In this document: piece by piece, positions 12,960 to 22,546 of the stretch
Numbering within the stretch: position 1 is the stretch's first letter
How the letters are laid out: each line of letters opens with the position of its first letter
NCBI GenBank assembly: GCA_016650235.1
Contig: JAENWC010000285.1
Location: 1-34,696 of the forward strand
Source: Terriglobia bacterium
GTDB lineage: Bacteria; Acidobacteriota; Terriglobia; Bryobacterales; Bryobacteraceae
Reading direction: 5' to 3'
DNA length: 34,696 nt
The notes under the pieces: generated by a model
What the model was told of the DNA's origin: nothing
What the model saw: only the letters and a program-made list of their open reading frames with translations
Database searches by the model: none
Program-made: the position numbers and the translations under genes

Positions 12960-15119
12960 TTACCGGGTTGCCCGTGGTTCGAGCCGGATCACCGCGGCGC
13001 TTCTGTCCTCCACGGCCACTTCCACCTTGTCCCCCTGTATGCGGACGCCGGCGCTTGGCTGCCAGAGATTCCGCCCGCCCACGAAAGCACCGGCACGATT
13101 TTCGAGGGTGACCGTAACAGTCCGGGGCTGGCCGCCCGGGTTGATCACCCAAAGATAGGCGCCTCCTGCGCCGGAGTGAAGCCGCGCTGTCACCTCGGGG
13201 CTGCTTACCTTCAAGGTTTGCCGCAGCCCGGCCCAGTCGAGAAGAGAAGCAAAGAACGCTTTCGTTTCCGGGGAGTGGTGGAGGAAATACGACGCTCCCG
13301 GAAAGCTGCCGATCAGGAGAGAGCGCCCTTTCCCGGTCCGGTGCTCGGCGGCGGCTGTTTGGCCGCCTGCATACTGGCCCGCCACCCGCCCCCCGGCCGG
13401 CTCGTAGTGTTGTAGAAAAAAGCGTCCGCCGATTGCCTTACCCTGCACATTCAGCTTGAGGTCATTGAGCAGGTCCGGAGTGAACTCAACGTAACTCTCC
13501 CGCACGCCGAAGAGTTGGTCGAGTCCGTAGTTGGGCTGGCGTGTACCGACCTTCCCGCGTTCTCCGAAGTAACCGGGCAGGCCCTCACTCACCAGGATGC
13601 CGCCTTGCTGGACATAGGCGGCCAGCTTCTTCGCGGTCGCCTCCTTCAGGTGGATCGGGTAGGGAAGGTAGATGAGCGGGTACTCCTGAATGTGATCGAT
13701 GTGGACAAAATCCGCCTGGATGTTGGAATCAAAAAAGGCCTGGTAGGCGCCCCGGACCGACTCGGCGTAGTGGTCCGTATTTCCCTGCTGGACAAAGTTG
13801 AAAATCTGGGATTCGGGCACGAAGACGATGCCCAGATCTCCTTTGATGGGGCGCGACTTCCAGACTTCGGCGTGCTGATTTGCCCACCGCGCCACCTGGC
13901 CGGCCATTTCGGCCCGGGGGGTCATGCTCCCATCCATGCCAAACGCGCCGAATGCGCCAAAGAGAGGGCCGTCGAGCAGGGGCCTCCACCGCGGGTATAG
14001 GATTCCTGTGGCGCCACCCGCCATCGAAACCAGGTTCCATAGACGGACATCCTTTTCATCGGCGATACGTCCGTCTTCACGCGCACGCCCGATCACCTGC
14101 GGTTGCATCCACAGCGGGCCGGCCTGCGCTTCGGCATGCCAGAACGGCTTCCCGCGCGAACCGGCGCGCACAAGGTCCACGGCATGGAACTGCTTCCACG
14201 GCTCGGCCCCCTTGCGCGATGCAACCCAGGTAAAGCCCCACACGTCGACCTGCGCCGCCGAGCGCCACTCGTCATTGGCGGAACTGGGGAGAGCCGCCAG
14301 CGAGGATGCGACCCCGTGCGCCACCACTTTGTTCTTCTTGTCCAGTTTGCGAACCAGGTCCACGCGCCATTGATGGAGACGGAATTGATTGTCGATGCGA
14401 AACTCCAGCCAATCCAGGCTCTCGGGATATCCACTGAAACTGCGCGGCGGATGAACATTGTCCCAACCGGCGTAGCTGTAGCGATACCATGCTTTGCCCA
14501 GCTTTTCCAGCGTTCCATACTTTGCTTTCAACCACTCCCGGAACCGCTTCTGGGTCGCCTCGCAATAGCACAGCATACGGGGTGGGCCGCCTCCCGGATA
14601 AGAGTGCTCGTTCCAAAGGTCCCAAGCCCACATAGCCGGATGGCCCTTATACCGCTCGATCAGCGTGGTCAAAAAACGCCCGGCGTTCTCCTGGACATCG
14701 TCGTTGTCAAGGCAAAGGCCAGGAAAGCCGCCCACCGCACTGGAACCGGAGACGTCAGAATGCACGACGGCGCCATCGGAGCGGAGATAACGGGCATGAG
14801 GCAACTGATCAAACATCCACTCGGGTGCGGCAGTGACCATCTCGGCGATGGTGACCTTGATACCGTTCTGCGCCGCCAGGTCCATCATGCGGTCATAGTC
14901 GCGCCAGTCGTACTTGCCGGGCGCCACTTCGATGGCCGACCACATGAACCAGTGCCGGAAATTGTTCATTCCGATCTTTGCGGCGGTCCGATGGTCGCGT
15001 GCCCAGTCCTGCTCGGGGGGATTGGACTTTCGGAAGTACACGGCCCCGTACGGGAAGACCGGGTCGGCGGCGGGCGCAGCACATACGGCGAGGAGAAACA
15101 TCAGCAAGGTTCTGCGCAT
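12960..15119 (-). CDS. Secreted GH42-like beta-galactosidase family glycosidase (copy 1)
   Basis: The 719-residue protein starts with a signal peptide (MRRTLLMFLLAVCAAPAADP). An (alpha/beta)8 catalytic domain follows (about 20-400), with the acid/base E171 in WDLWNEHS and the likely nucleophile E330 in PFWHAEAQ. Next is a trimerisation-like Rossmann domain (about 420-600: GDLGIVFVPESQIFN, ILVSEGLPGYFGE) and a C-terminal beta domain. This is the GH42 layout. It would cleave beta-galactosides or related glycans in the periplasm. It starts 10 bases after the TonB receptor gene and is the last gene of the leftward run. It is a clear paralogue of the glycosidase at 18629-20812 but lacks its ~20-residue insertion near E171. 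The true substrate is unproven. Confidence 0.87.
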   Translation of the reverse strand: MRRTLLMFLLAVCAAPAADPVFPYGAVYFRKSNPPEQDWARDHRTAAKIGMNNFRHWFMWSAIEVAPGKYDWRDYDRMMDLAAQNGIKVTIAEMVTAAPEWMFDQLPHARYLRSDGAVVHSDVSGSSAVGGFPGLCLDNDDVQENAGRFLTTLIERYKGHPAMWAWDLWNEHSYPGGGPPRMLCYCEATQKRFREWLKAKYGTLEKLGKAWYRYSYAGWDNVHPPRSFSGYPESLDWLEFRIDNQFRLHQWRVDLVRKLDKKNKVVAHGVASSLAALPSSANDEWRSAAQVDVWGFTWVASRKGAEPWKQFHAVDLVRAGSRGKPFWHAEAQAGPLWMQPQVIGRAREDGRIADEKDVRLWNLVSMAGGATGILYPRWRPLLDGPLFGAFGAFGMDGSMTPRAEMAGQVARWANQHAEVWKSRPIKGDLGIVFVPESQIFNFVQQGNTDHYAESVRGAYQAFFDSNIQADFVHIDHIQEYPLIYLPYPIHLKEATAKKLAAYVQQGGILVSEGLPGYFGERGKVGTRQPNYGLDQLFGVRESYVEFTPDLLNDLKLNVQGKAIGGRFFLQHYEPAGGRVAGQYAGGQTAAAEHRTGKGRSLLIGSFPGASYFLHHSPETKAFFASLLDWAGLRQTLKVSSPEVTARLHSGAGGAYLWVINPGGQPRTVTVTLENRAGAFVGGRNLWQPSAGVRIQGDKVEVAVEDRSAAVIRLEPRATR

Positions 15120-15129
15120 TGTTTGCCTC

Positions 15130-18100
15130 TTAGAAAAGGAACTTCAGTCCGAACTGGATCTGCCTGCCCGTGGCCGAGGATCCCGTCAACTTCCCGAACT
15201 GCGGGTTGTTGTTGTTGCACGCCGATCCCGGGGTCAGGCCAATACAAGTCATGGGCGGACTATTGGAGCTTCCCAGGGAGAACGTCGGCGTATTGGTCAA
15301 ATTGAAAGCCTCCGTTCGGAACTGGACACGGAAACGCTCACGGAAGGTCACCTCCTTGAACAGCGAGAAGTCAAAGTTGACCGAACCCGGTCCCCGCGCC
15401 ACGCGGCGCGCCGAATCGCCAAACATCTGGATCTGGGCGCCGCTGTTGCTGGGTGTCGTCCCCGGGACGCGGAAGGCCGCCGGGTTGAAGAAACTGTCCG
15501 GACCGCGGTTTGTCTGCACCTGAACCGGCTCGCCCGGGACACGGTCTGGCACATTGAAGGTATTGAAGATCGGAGGGAGTCTGTTGGTTCGGATGTCGGT
15601 CGGGAACCCGCCACGCAGAGTGGTGATGCCGTTGACTTGCCAACCGCCCAACCATCGCGCGACAGGCGAATTGGAACTGAGCCAGGGCCTGCCCGGCCCC
15701 CAGGGTAGTTCGTAGCCGTAGCTGAACGAGAAAATCTGCGAAACGTCGATGGGCGCCAGGCCTTTCTCCCGGGAGAGGTTGTAGGTGTCGAGCGCGATAG
15801 AGGTGCCGCCGTTCTGGGTGAAGGCGCTCGGTCCGGAGCCGCCCTCTTCGAGGTTCTTCTGAATCGTGTAGTTCAGAAGGAAACTCAGACCGGAGTTGTA
15901 GCGCTGCTCGACGCGCAAGTTGAAGGCGTTATAGTTCGACTTGGCCTTTGAGAAGCTCGGGATGACCGTGCCGTTCACCATGGGATAGGGACGGCGGCTC
16001 TGAATATTGCGCCCGTCCAGCGCGTATTCGAACGGTACCTGGTTCACGTTGATAAAAAGCGTAGCGAGGTCCCGGCCCAGCGCTCCCTGATAAGAGGTTT
16101 CGATCAGCAGGCTCTCTCTCGGCTGAAATTGTATGGAGAAGCTATACTGATGCAACATCGGGAAACGGGCATCGTGAAAGCCCTGGGAGCGAATCGTGCG
16201 TGTCAACGGCGACTGGGCGGTAAAGCCGTCCAGAGTCGCCTGGGATGGCCCCGCCTGCACCGGGGTGTTGATTGTATACGGCGGCGCCACGGTAGCCGAC
16301 GCGGTCACGACAGGCGCGATCAGGGCAGGCGTGTTCGGGTTGTTGCCCGCAATTTGGGTAACTTCCTGGTTCTGGTCCCGGAGCCCATAGAAGATCCCGT
16401 AGCCGCCCCGCAATACCCACTTCCTCTTAAGTTGATAGGCAAAACCGATGCGCGGCCCGATGTTATTGTGATCGGCATCCACGATTCCACGCGAGTATCC
16501 ATCCTGGCCGGGAACGGCAAACCGGACCTTTTCGAGATCAAAGAGTCCGCCGCGGTCGCGCGCGTCCACCGGTTGTGTATAGAGGTCATAGCGGAGGCCG
16601 AGGTTCAGGGTGAGCCGCGGCGTAACCTTCCAATCGTCCTGGAAGAACACACCGAAATAGATGTCCCGTTGCCGGCCCCAATCCAGCATCTGGGTACCCT
16701 GAATCAGGCTCGGATATCCCGTGAGGAAATCGGCGAAGGGAGCGCCGGAACCCGCCGCATCGCTACTCGAGGAGAAAATGGAACCGAAGACGAACTGGCC
16801 GAAGAACGGATTGCCTCGCAGATTGTCAAAACGGTTCCGGCGGAGGTCTGCGCCCGCCTTCATGTTGTGTGCGCCCCGGGTTACCGAGATCGTGTCGGCG
16901 ACGTGGAAGCGGTTCTCAAAGTTCAGATCGCTGGAGCCGCCTCCCCAGCCATCGAATTGAGTCGACCCGGTTCCCTGACCGGAGAAGTTGAAAGCGATCC
17001 CCGGGAATCCTTTCACCGGGAACGGGAATAGGGCGACCTTGTTGTCGATGCCGAATTTCACGCCCTCGTCGATCCCATCAACCAGACGGCTTCCGTTATG
17101 CCGCGTGTAGCCAGCGCGGAGCTCGTTGACGACAGTGGGAGAGAATACGTGCGTGTCGTTGAGGGCGAGTTGGCGGATATCCCGGTACAACTGGTTGCTG
17201 CCGCCAATGAAACCATCAAATGAGCCCGGCTGCGGCGTCGTCTGATTGCTTTGCGAGAAGCGTGCGAAAAAGTTGTTATTAGAGGTGATGGCGTGGTCCA
17301 TCCGGACATCGAACTGGCCGGCATCGAATCCCCTCGGAACCTGCCGGAAAAAATTCCGGGAGAGCGCGTTTGCTGCTCCGAAGTTCTCAGCCGGGATGAG
17401 CGCCAGAATCGCGACCGAAGATGGATTCATTTGGGAGGCCGGAATCCTCGCGCCTGCCAGCGGCGTGCTGATGACGGTGCCATTCGGTCCGACACGCCGC
17501 GCGAGAGGGTCGTAGATGGGCGTCCGGAGAAGCGAAAGATCCCCGCTGCGAATGGCGGCCGGCGGGACGCTGCCGATGTTGGAAGCGGATGCCGTTCTCT
17601 GGCGTGTGCCCTGATAGTTGCCGAAGAAGAACGTCTTGTTCCGGATCACGCGGCCTCCGAAGGTGCCTCCGTACTGATTCTGGCGGAACTTCGCCTTGGG
17701 CAGGCCGGCCGCATTCGTGAAAAAGTTATTCGCATCGAGCCGGTCGTTACGAAGGAATTCGAAAAGCGTTCCGTGGTACGTGTTGGCTCCGGAACGAATG
17801 GTCGCGCTAATCACCGCACCGGCGGCATGGCCGAATTCGGCCGAGAAAGAGTTTGTCTTGACTTTGAACTCCTGGATGGCGTCCACGCTGGGCTGCAAGG
17901 CGACACCGGAACGGCCGATTGCGCCGTTGGTAACGGTGGTGTTGTTGTCGATCCCATCGAGCAGCACTTCGTTGGACGAGAAGCGGCCGCCGCCGGCGAT
18001 GAAGGGAAGATTTGTGCCCATGCCGGCCACCGGCGTCGTGTTCCCCGCGAGCAGCCCAAGCGCGAACGGGTTTCTACCATTCAGCGGCAGATCGAGGATC

Positions 18101-18594
18101 TTCTTGTTTTCGATCACCTGGCCGAGGGAGGAAGTATCGGATTCCAGCAAAGGCGTGGCTTCGGTCACTTGTACGGTCTCGACGACATCGCCGAGAGTCA
18201 GGGCCATGCGAACGGTCGCACTCTGGTCCACCTGGAGCGTGAATTGAGCAATGGTCGAGCGCTTGAAACCTTGCGCCTCCACGCTGATGGAATACTCACC
18301 GGCGGGGAGGAATGTTGCCAGAAAATCTCCGCGCGCGCCGGTTTGACCAGTACGGGTCAGGCCGGTGTTGTTGTTTCTCACGGACACCGCCGCGCCCGCC
18401 ACCACCGCCTGAGTACTGTCCTCGGCGAGCACGCTAATCGTACCGGAGGATACCTGCGCAAGCATAGCCGCCGGATAGAGCAAGACCAGGCCGACGGCGA
18501 TCGCGCGCAAGTTTGAACTGCCCTTTCCGTCCCGAAGGCTCGACGAGTGCAAAAGGGTTAATTGTGAAAACAAACATCTTGACAGAAGCGACAT
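15130..18594 (-). CDS. TonB-dependent outer-membrane receptor, Oar-like, with carboxypeptidase-regulatory domain
   Basis: The protein of about 1154 residues has a long N-terminal signal region (LRAIAVGLVLLYPAAMLAQ). A CarboxypepD_reg/Cna-B-like domain follows (about 50-140: AVVAGAAVSVRNNNTGLTR, GEYSISVEAQGFK), then a plug domain (about 150-290: VIENKKILDLPLNGRNPFAL, EVLLDGIDNN). A large beta-barrel rich in aromatic strands ends in LKFLF, the usual outer-membrane C-terminal signature. This is the expanded Oar-like family of Acidobacteria, which probably imports or binds large substrates such as oligosaccharides. A Shine-Dalgarno (AAAGGA, plus-strand 18601-18606) supports the ATG at 18594 over an upstream start. 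It is flanked by two paralogous GH42-like genes in one probable operon. No TonB box is obvious. Confidence 0.92.
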   Translation of the reverse strand: MSLLSRCLFSQLTLLHSSSLRDGKGSSNLRAIAVGLVLLYPAAMLAQVSSGTISVLAEDSTQAVVAGAAVSVRNNNTGLTRTGQTGARGDFLATFLPAGEYSISVEAQGFKRSTIAQFTLQVDQSATVRMALTLGDVVETVQVTEATPLLESDTSSLGQVIENKKILDLPLNGRNPFALGLLAGNTTPVAGMGTNLPFIAGGGRFSSNEVLLDGIDNNTTVTNGAIGRSGVALQPSVDAIQEFKVKTNSFSAEFGHAAGAVISATIRSGANTYHGTLFEFLRNDRLDANNFFTNAAGLPKAKFRQNQYGGTFGGRVIRNKTFFFGNYQGTRQRTASASNIGSVPPAAIRSGDLSLLRTPIYDPLARRVGPNGTVISTPLAGARIPASQMNPSSVAILALIPAENFGAANALSRNFFRQVPRGFDAGQFDVRMDHAITSNNNFFARFSQSNQTTPQPGSFDGFIGGSNQLYRDIRQLALNDTHVFSPTVVNELRAGYTRHNGSRLVDGIDEGVKFGIDNKVALFPFPVKGFPGIAFNFSGQGTGSTQFDGWGGGSSDLNFENRFHVADTISVTRGAHNMKAGADLRRNRFDNLRGNPFFGQFVFGSIFSSSSDAAGSGAPFADFLTGYPSLIQGTQMLDWGRQRDIYFGVFFQDDWKVTPRLTLNLGLRYDLYTQPVDARDRGGLFDLEKVRFAVPGQDGYSRGIVDADHNNIGPRIGFAYQLKRKWVLRGGYGIFYGLRDQNQEVTQIAGNNPNTPALIAPVVTASATVAPPYTINTPVQAGPSQATLDGFTAQSPLTRTIRSQGFHDARFPMLHQYSFSIQFQPRESLLIETSYQGALGRDLATLFINVNQVPFEYALDGRNIQSRRPYPMVNGTVIPSFSKAKSNYNAFNLRVEQRYNSGLSFLLNYTIQKNLEEGGSGPSAFTQNGGTSIALDTYNLSREKGLAPIDVSQIFSFSYGYELPWGPGRPWLSSNSPVARWLGGWQVNGITTLRGGFPTDIRTNRLPPIFNTFNVPDRVPGEPVQVQTNRGPDSFFNPAAFRVPGTTPSNSGAQIQMFGDSARRVARGPGSVNFDFSLFKEVTFRERFRVQFRTEAFNLTNTPTFSLGSSNSPPMTCIGLTPGSACNNNNPQFGKLTGSSATGRQIQFGLKFLF

Positions 18595-18628
18595 GGTAAT
18601 CCTTTCGAACCGAATAATAGTAGAATCC

Positions 18629-20812
18629 TTATTCCAACCGCAGCACCGCGGCATCCCGCTCAGGAACTGTCATCGATAAAACAGAGCCCTTCACCTCCGC
18701 GCGAACATTGCCCCAGAGGTCGGTTGCCTTGCGCCACGAACCCGCGTTTAGTTGAACCGAGACCGGCTTGGCTTGGCGGGCCGGGTTCATCACCCAGAGC
18801 ACCGTGCCGCCGCCGCCCTCATGCAGCCGCGCGATGACCGATGCGTCCGTGACGCGCAGCCTCTGCGGCTGCGGCAGAAGCTTCTGAAACGCCTGCCGTG
18901 TCCCGGCTTGCTGGTTGCGAAAATACGAAGCCGCCGGAAAAGTTCCCATCAATACCGTCCGGCCTTTGCCAAACCGGTTTTCGACGGCCGCCACGGATCC
19001 GTCCTGATACCAGCCGATCGCCTTCCCCGTACTGGGTTGATAAGCCTGTTTGTAGAACCGGCCGCCGACGGTCACATCATACAGGCGCCAGGTGAGTTTT
19101 TCGAGAAGATCCGGCGTGAACTCCACGTCGGCTTCCGCCGTCCCAAAGACTTCCGATAGTCCGTAGTTTGGCTGCTTTTGCCCGACACGCCCCGCGTCCC
19201 CAAAGTAGGCGGGCAGTCCTCTGATCAGGAAGCCGCCATTTTCAACGTAGGCGCGCAACTGGCCGGCGGTCTTCCTGGACAGCATCACCGGGTATGGAAG
19301 GTAGACCGCCGGGTACTCCGCGATGTGATCGATATGCACCCAGTCGGGCTGGATATTGGAGTCGAAGAACGCCATGTAAGCTCCGCGCGCGGACTCGGCG
19401 TAGTTCGAGGTGTTGCCCTGTTGGGCAAAGTTAAAGCGCTCGGACTCCGGCACGAACGCAATCCCCACGTCGCCCTTCACCGGGTTGGACTTCCAGAGAT
19501 CCGCATTGGCGTTGGACCAGCGCGCCAGCTTGCCGGCCATCTCGGCCCTTGGCGTGAGTGAGCCGTCCATGCCGAAGGGTCCGAAGGCGCCAAACAGCGG
19601 CCCGTCCAGCAGCGGACGCCAGCGCAGGTAGAGAAGTCCGGAGACGCCGCCGCTGAACGAGATCATGTTCCAAATGCGCAAGTCTCTCTCGTCCGGCTTG
19701 CGCGCATCCTCCAACGGGCGGCCCGTCACCTCGGACTGCATCCACAGCGGCCCGCCCTGAAACTCCGCATGCCAGAACGGCTTCCCCCTGGAGGCGGCGC
19801 GAATCATATCCACCGCGTGGAACTGTTTCCACGGCTGGCTGCCCTTGCGCGCATGCACCCAGGTGAAGCCGTACGTCTCCACTTCCGCCGCTGCGCGCCA
19901 GTCATTGGCCGAGACCGACGGCAGGTACTCCACCGAGTACGCCAGCCCGTGCATCGTTATCTTGCTTTTCTTATCTATCGAACGGATCGTGTCCCGCCGC
20001 CAGCGGAGAAGTTCGTGCGCGCGGTCCTCGCGGAATTCCAGCCAGTCCAGCCAGTCCGGGTTGGGACCGGATGCCCGGGGCGGTTCCACGTTGGCCCATT
20101 CGGCGAAGCTGTACCGGTGCCAAGCCTTCCCCAGAGCCTCGACGCTCCCATACTTATTGACGAGCCATTTGCGAAACTGCTCCGCGGTCGAGGGACAGTA
20201 ACAATAGAAGCGGCCCAATGACGCGCCGCGGTGTTCATTGGGAATGTGCGCGCTGGAGGCCGTCTGCATATAGCCGCTGCCTCCGCCGCTGGTGTTGCCC
20301 TCATTCCAGAGATCGTAGGCATACATGGCCGGATGGTCTTTGTAGCGCGTCGCCATGGCCTTCAGGAACGCCCCGGCCTTCGTGCGCACCTCCTCGTTGT
20401 CCAGACAGAGGCCGGGAAACCCGCCGGTGGAACTCGATCCGGACATCGTCTGGTAACCCTTGTGGCCGTCGTGGGCTTCGAATCGCGCGTTTTTGTAGGT
20501 CTGGAATGCCCACTCCGGTGCGGCTGTGATCATTTCGGCAAGGACGGCTTTGATTCCGTTCTGCGCCTCCAGATCCATCATGCGGTCATAGTCGCTCCAG
20601 TCGTACTTGCCGGGAGCTACTTCCACCGCCGACCACATCATCCAGTGCCGGAAAATGTTCATCCCCTGCTGGGCTGCCGTCTTATGGTCCCGTTCCCAAT
20701 CCTCCGGCGGAGGGTTGGACTTGCGGAAGTAGACCGCGCCGTAGGGAAATACAGGATCGGCGGCTGACAGCACCGCCGGAACCAAAACAAGGAAGAGACA
20801 GAGAGCTTTCAT
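18629..20812 (-). CDS. Secreted GH42-like beta-galactosidase family glycosidase (copy 2)
   Basis: This 727-residue paralogue of the gene at 12960-15119 shares its signal peptide/GH42 layout. E171 in YDLWNEGN is the acid/base residue and E350 in PFWHAEFQ the likely nucleophile. Blocks such as FPYGAVYFRKSNPP, APGKYDW.DYDRMMDL and WRPLLDGPLFGAFG.FGMDGS are nearly identical in both proteins. It differs by an insertion of roughly 20 residues after E171 (GSGYMQTASSAHIPNEHRGA region) and by a shorter linker at the C-terminus. It precedes the TonB receptor by 34 bases and follows the dehydratase by 31, all on the minus strand. The two enzymes may act on different linkages of the same imported glycan; this is inference. 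Confidence 0.87.
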   Translation of the reverse strand: MKALCLFLVLVPAVLSAADPVFPYGAVYFRKSNPPPEDWERDHKTAAQQGMNIFRHWMMWSAVEVAPGKYDWSDYDRMMDLEAQNGIKAVLAEMITAAPEWAFQTYKNARFEAHDGHKGYQTMSGSSSTGGFPGLCLDNEEVRTKAGAFLKAMATRYKDHPAMYAYDLWNEGNTSGGGSGYMQTASSAHIPNEHRGASLGRFYCYCPSTAEQFRKWLVNKYGSVEALGKAWHRYSFAEWANVEPPRASGPNPDWLDWLEFREDRAHELLRWRRDTIRSIDKKSKITMHGLAYSVEYLPSVSANDWRAAAEVETYGFTWVHARKGSQPWKQFHAVDMIRAASRGKPFWHAEFQGGPLWMQSEVTGRPLEDARKPDERDLRIWNMISFSGGVSGLLYLRWRPLLDGPLFGAFGPFGMDGSLTPRAEMAGKLARWSNANADLWKSNPVKGDVGIAFVPESERFNFAQQGNTSNYAESARGAYMAFFDSNIQPDWVHIDHIAEYPAVYLPYPVMLSRKTAGQLRAYVENGGFLIRGLPAYFGDAGRVGQKQPNYGLSEVFGTAEADVEFTPDLLEKLTWRLYDVTVGGRFYKQAYQPSTGKAIGWYQDGSVAAVENRFGKGRTVLMGTFPAASYFRNQQAGTRQAFQKLLPQPQRLRVTDASVIARLHEGGGGTVLWVMNPARQAKPVSVQLNAGSWRKATDLWGNVRAEVKGSVLSMTVPERDAAVLRLE

Positions 20813-20843
20813 TGTGCCGTCACCTCAACTGATTCGGGCCTCG

Positions 20844-22220
20844 CTACCGCTCGTTCACCAGCTTCCCATTTTCGTCCAGGTGCGGATACGGCCCGCCGAT
20901 CCGGAACCGGTCGAGAATATAGTCATCGTACTGCGGAGTCGGTTCGAAGTATCCACCTTTGCGGATGTGCTCCTTCACCACCGCCTCGTTCAACACCACT
21001 CCCAGCCCCGGCGTGTCGGGGACCGTGATGTAGCCGCGGTCGACGATCGGCTTGGAGGGACCGCCGATCAGGTCGTCCCACCAGGGAATGTCCACCGCAT
21101 GGTTCTCCATCGCCAGCATGTCCTTGATGGTCGCAGCCATGTGCACGCTCGCCATGCAGCCGACCGGCGAACCGGCAAAGTGGATCGCCGTCTGGATACC
21201 GTGCATCGAAGCGTAATCGGCGATTCGCTTGGTCTCCCGGATCGCCCCGGAGGTGAGCGGATCCGGATGTATGATGTCGACTGCGCGGTGGTCGATCAGC
21301 TCCTGGAAACCCTCCTCCAATCCGAACAGACTCTCTCCGGTGGCAATCGGGGTCGTGGTGGACTCCTTTAATTCCTTGTAGCCGCGCCAGTCTTTCGGCG
21401 CGTCCCCGCCCGGCCCCAGATGCCCCACTTGAATCATGTCCTCGGCCCATGCCAAGTTGTACTTCTCGAAGGCCCGCGCGTACCGTATGCTGTCATTCAC
21501 CGTCAGCGGACCGAAATGATCGACCCCCAGCGGCGCCTCCCACCCGATCGCGTCGCGAACCGCTTCGATGTATTCGCACATGTACCCGAGACCCTTCTCT
21601 GTCGCCACACGGTTGTCGTTTACCGCCCCGGGCCGGTCCGCCACCATCCGCGTGCCCAGGTCCATTTTGAAGAAGGTGAAGCCTTGCTGCTTCCTCCGCT
21701 TGAACCGCTCGGCATACACTTTCGCATCGCGGCTCTCGTTCGTATCGCAGTAGACCCGAATCCGGTCGCGGTACTTGGATCCGATCAACCGCCAAGCTGG
21801 GACGTTGTACACTTTCCCGGCGATATCGTGCAGGGCCATGTCCACCGCGCTGTACCCTCCGCCCAACCGCTGGTGGTCCGCAAATGGCCGGAGGCTGTCC
21901 AGGATCGGCTCGATCTGCAGGGGGTTGCGGCCCTTGATGTGCGGCTTCAACACGAGCGCTGTTCCTTCCCGGCCCGCATCGCGCACCTCCCCCAATCCAT
22001 AGACCCCCTGGTTCGTGTCGATTCGGATGATCGGATAATCGTAGTTGGACGCCACCAGCACAAATCGCATGTCGGTAATCCGAAGTTGGCTCGGCGATGA
22101 GTTGCGGTTGACGCCTTCATTCCTGCTGGTCTGGGCAGCCGAAGTACTCTTCGTGAATTGGAGGACTCCGGCGAACGCGGCGGCTTGCCTCAGAATGGCG
22201 CGGCGCTTAGATAAAGACAT
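20844..22220 (-). CDS. Enolase-superfamily (mandelate racemase/muconate lactonizing) sugar-acid dehydratase-like protein
   Basis: The 458-residue protein has the enolase-superfamily architecture. Visible metal ligands are D234 (LGVDHFG), E260 (LAWAEDM) and E296 (ATGESLFG). A K-x-D motif is at K185-D187 (FFKMDLG), and H347 (TAIHFAGSP) can act as the catalytic base. This suits dehydration of an aldonate to a 2-keto-3-deoxy acid. The N-terminus MSLSKRRAILRQAAAFAG looks like a Tat signal with the RR pair, so it may be exported folded. A strong AAAGGAGC Shine-Dalgarno precedes the ATG. As the first gene of the leftward glycosidase/receptor run, it links glycan breakdown to sugar-acid metabolism. 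Whether it is a galactonate, mannonate or other dehydratase cannot be told. Confidence 0.85.
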   Translation of the reverse strand: MSLSKRRAILRQAAAFAGVLQFTKSTSAAQTSRNEGVNRNSSPSQLRITDMRFVLVASNYDYPIIRIDTNQGVYGLGEVRDAGREGTALVLKPHIKGRNPLQIEPILDSLRPFADHQRLGGGYSAVDMALHDIAGKVYNVPAWRLIGSKYRDRIRVYCDTNESRDAKVYAERFKRRKQQGFTFFKMDLGTRMVADRPGAVNDNRVATEKGLGYMCEYIEAVRDAIGWEAPLGVDHFGPLTVNDSIRYARAFEKYNLAWAEDMIQVGHLGPGGDAPKDWRGYKELKESTTTPIATGESLFGLEEGFQELIDHRAVDIIHPDPLTSGAIRETKRIADYASMHGIQTAIHFAGSPVGCMASVHMAATIKDMLAMENHAVDIPWWDDLIGGPSKPIVDRGYITVPDTPGLGVVLNEAVVKEHIRKGGYFEPTPQYDDYILDRFRIGGPYPHLDENGKLVNER

Positions 22221-22546
22221 TAAGCTCCTTTATCGGTCAAACTTCGAGCATATCACCTTGGAAGACCATCCGCAGCCGCCCATCCGCGGGACTGTGCTGT
22301 TTTATGCTCCGTCCAGATGAGGCTCACAATGGGAGCAGTCTACGGGAACTCGCGCAGGCATGCCGGCCAGGCTCATCGGCGCAGCCGGTGTCGGAACCGC
22401 AGCCTCGCCCGGTGCTCTGGGGCGGGCCATCAGCGACTCACGCGTCACCGTGCCGGACTCCACCCGTGTCGCGCAGTGGGTCGCGATTACCCAGGGCGTG
22501 ACAATCGGCGGCTATGTGATCGGGCGCGCGATGATGCCTACCACTT
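22221..22546. other. Intergenic stretch with possible gene remnant
   Basis: Between the dehydratase start and the DUF4177-like gene only one frame (plus strand, 22360-22578) looks codon-like: it has high third-position GC and reads PARLIGAAGVGTAASPG and QGVTIGGYVIGRAMM. I recognise no family. It may be the end of a lost gene or a chance frame; it overlaps the 3' end of the gene on the other strand. Confidence 0.25.

Noticed and set aside
17251-18516. 421-codon plus-strand frame inside the TonB receptor region
   Set aside because: It lies wholly opposite the plug and N-terminal domains of the receptor and has no recognisable domain.
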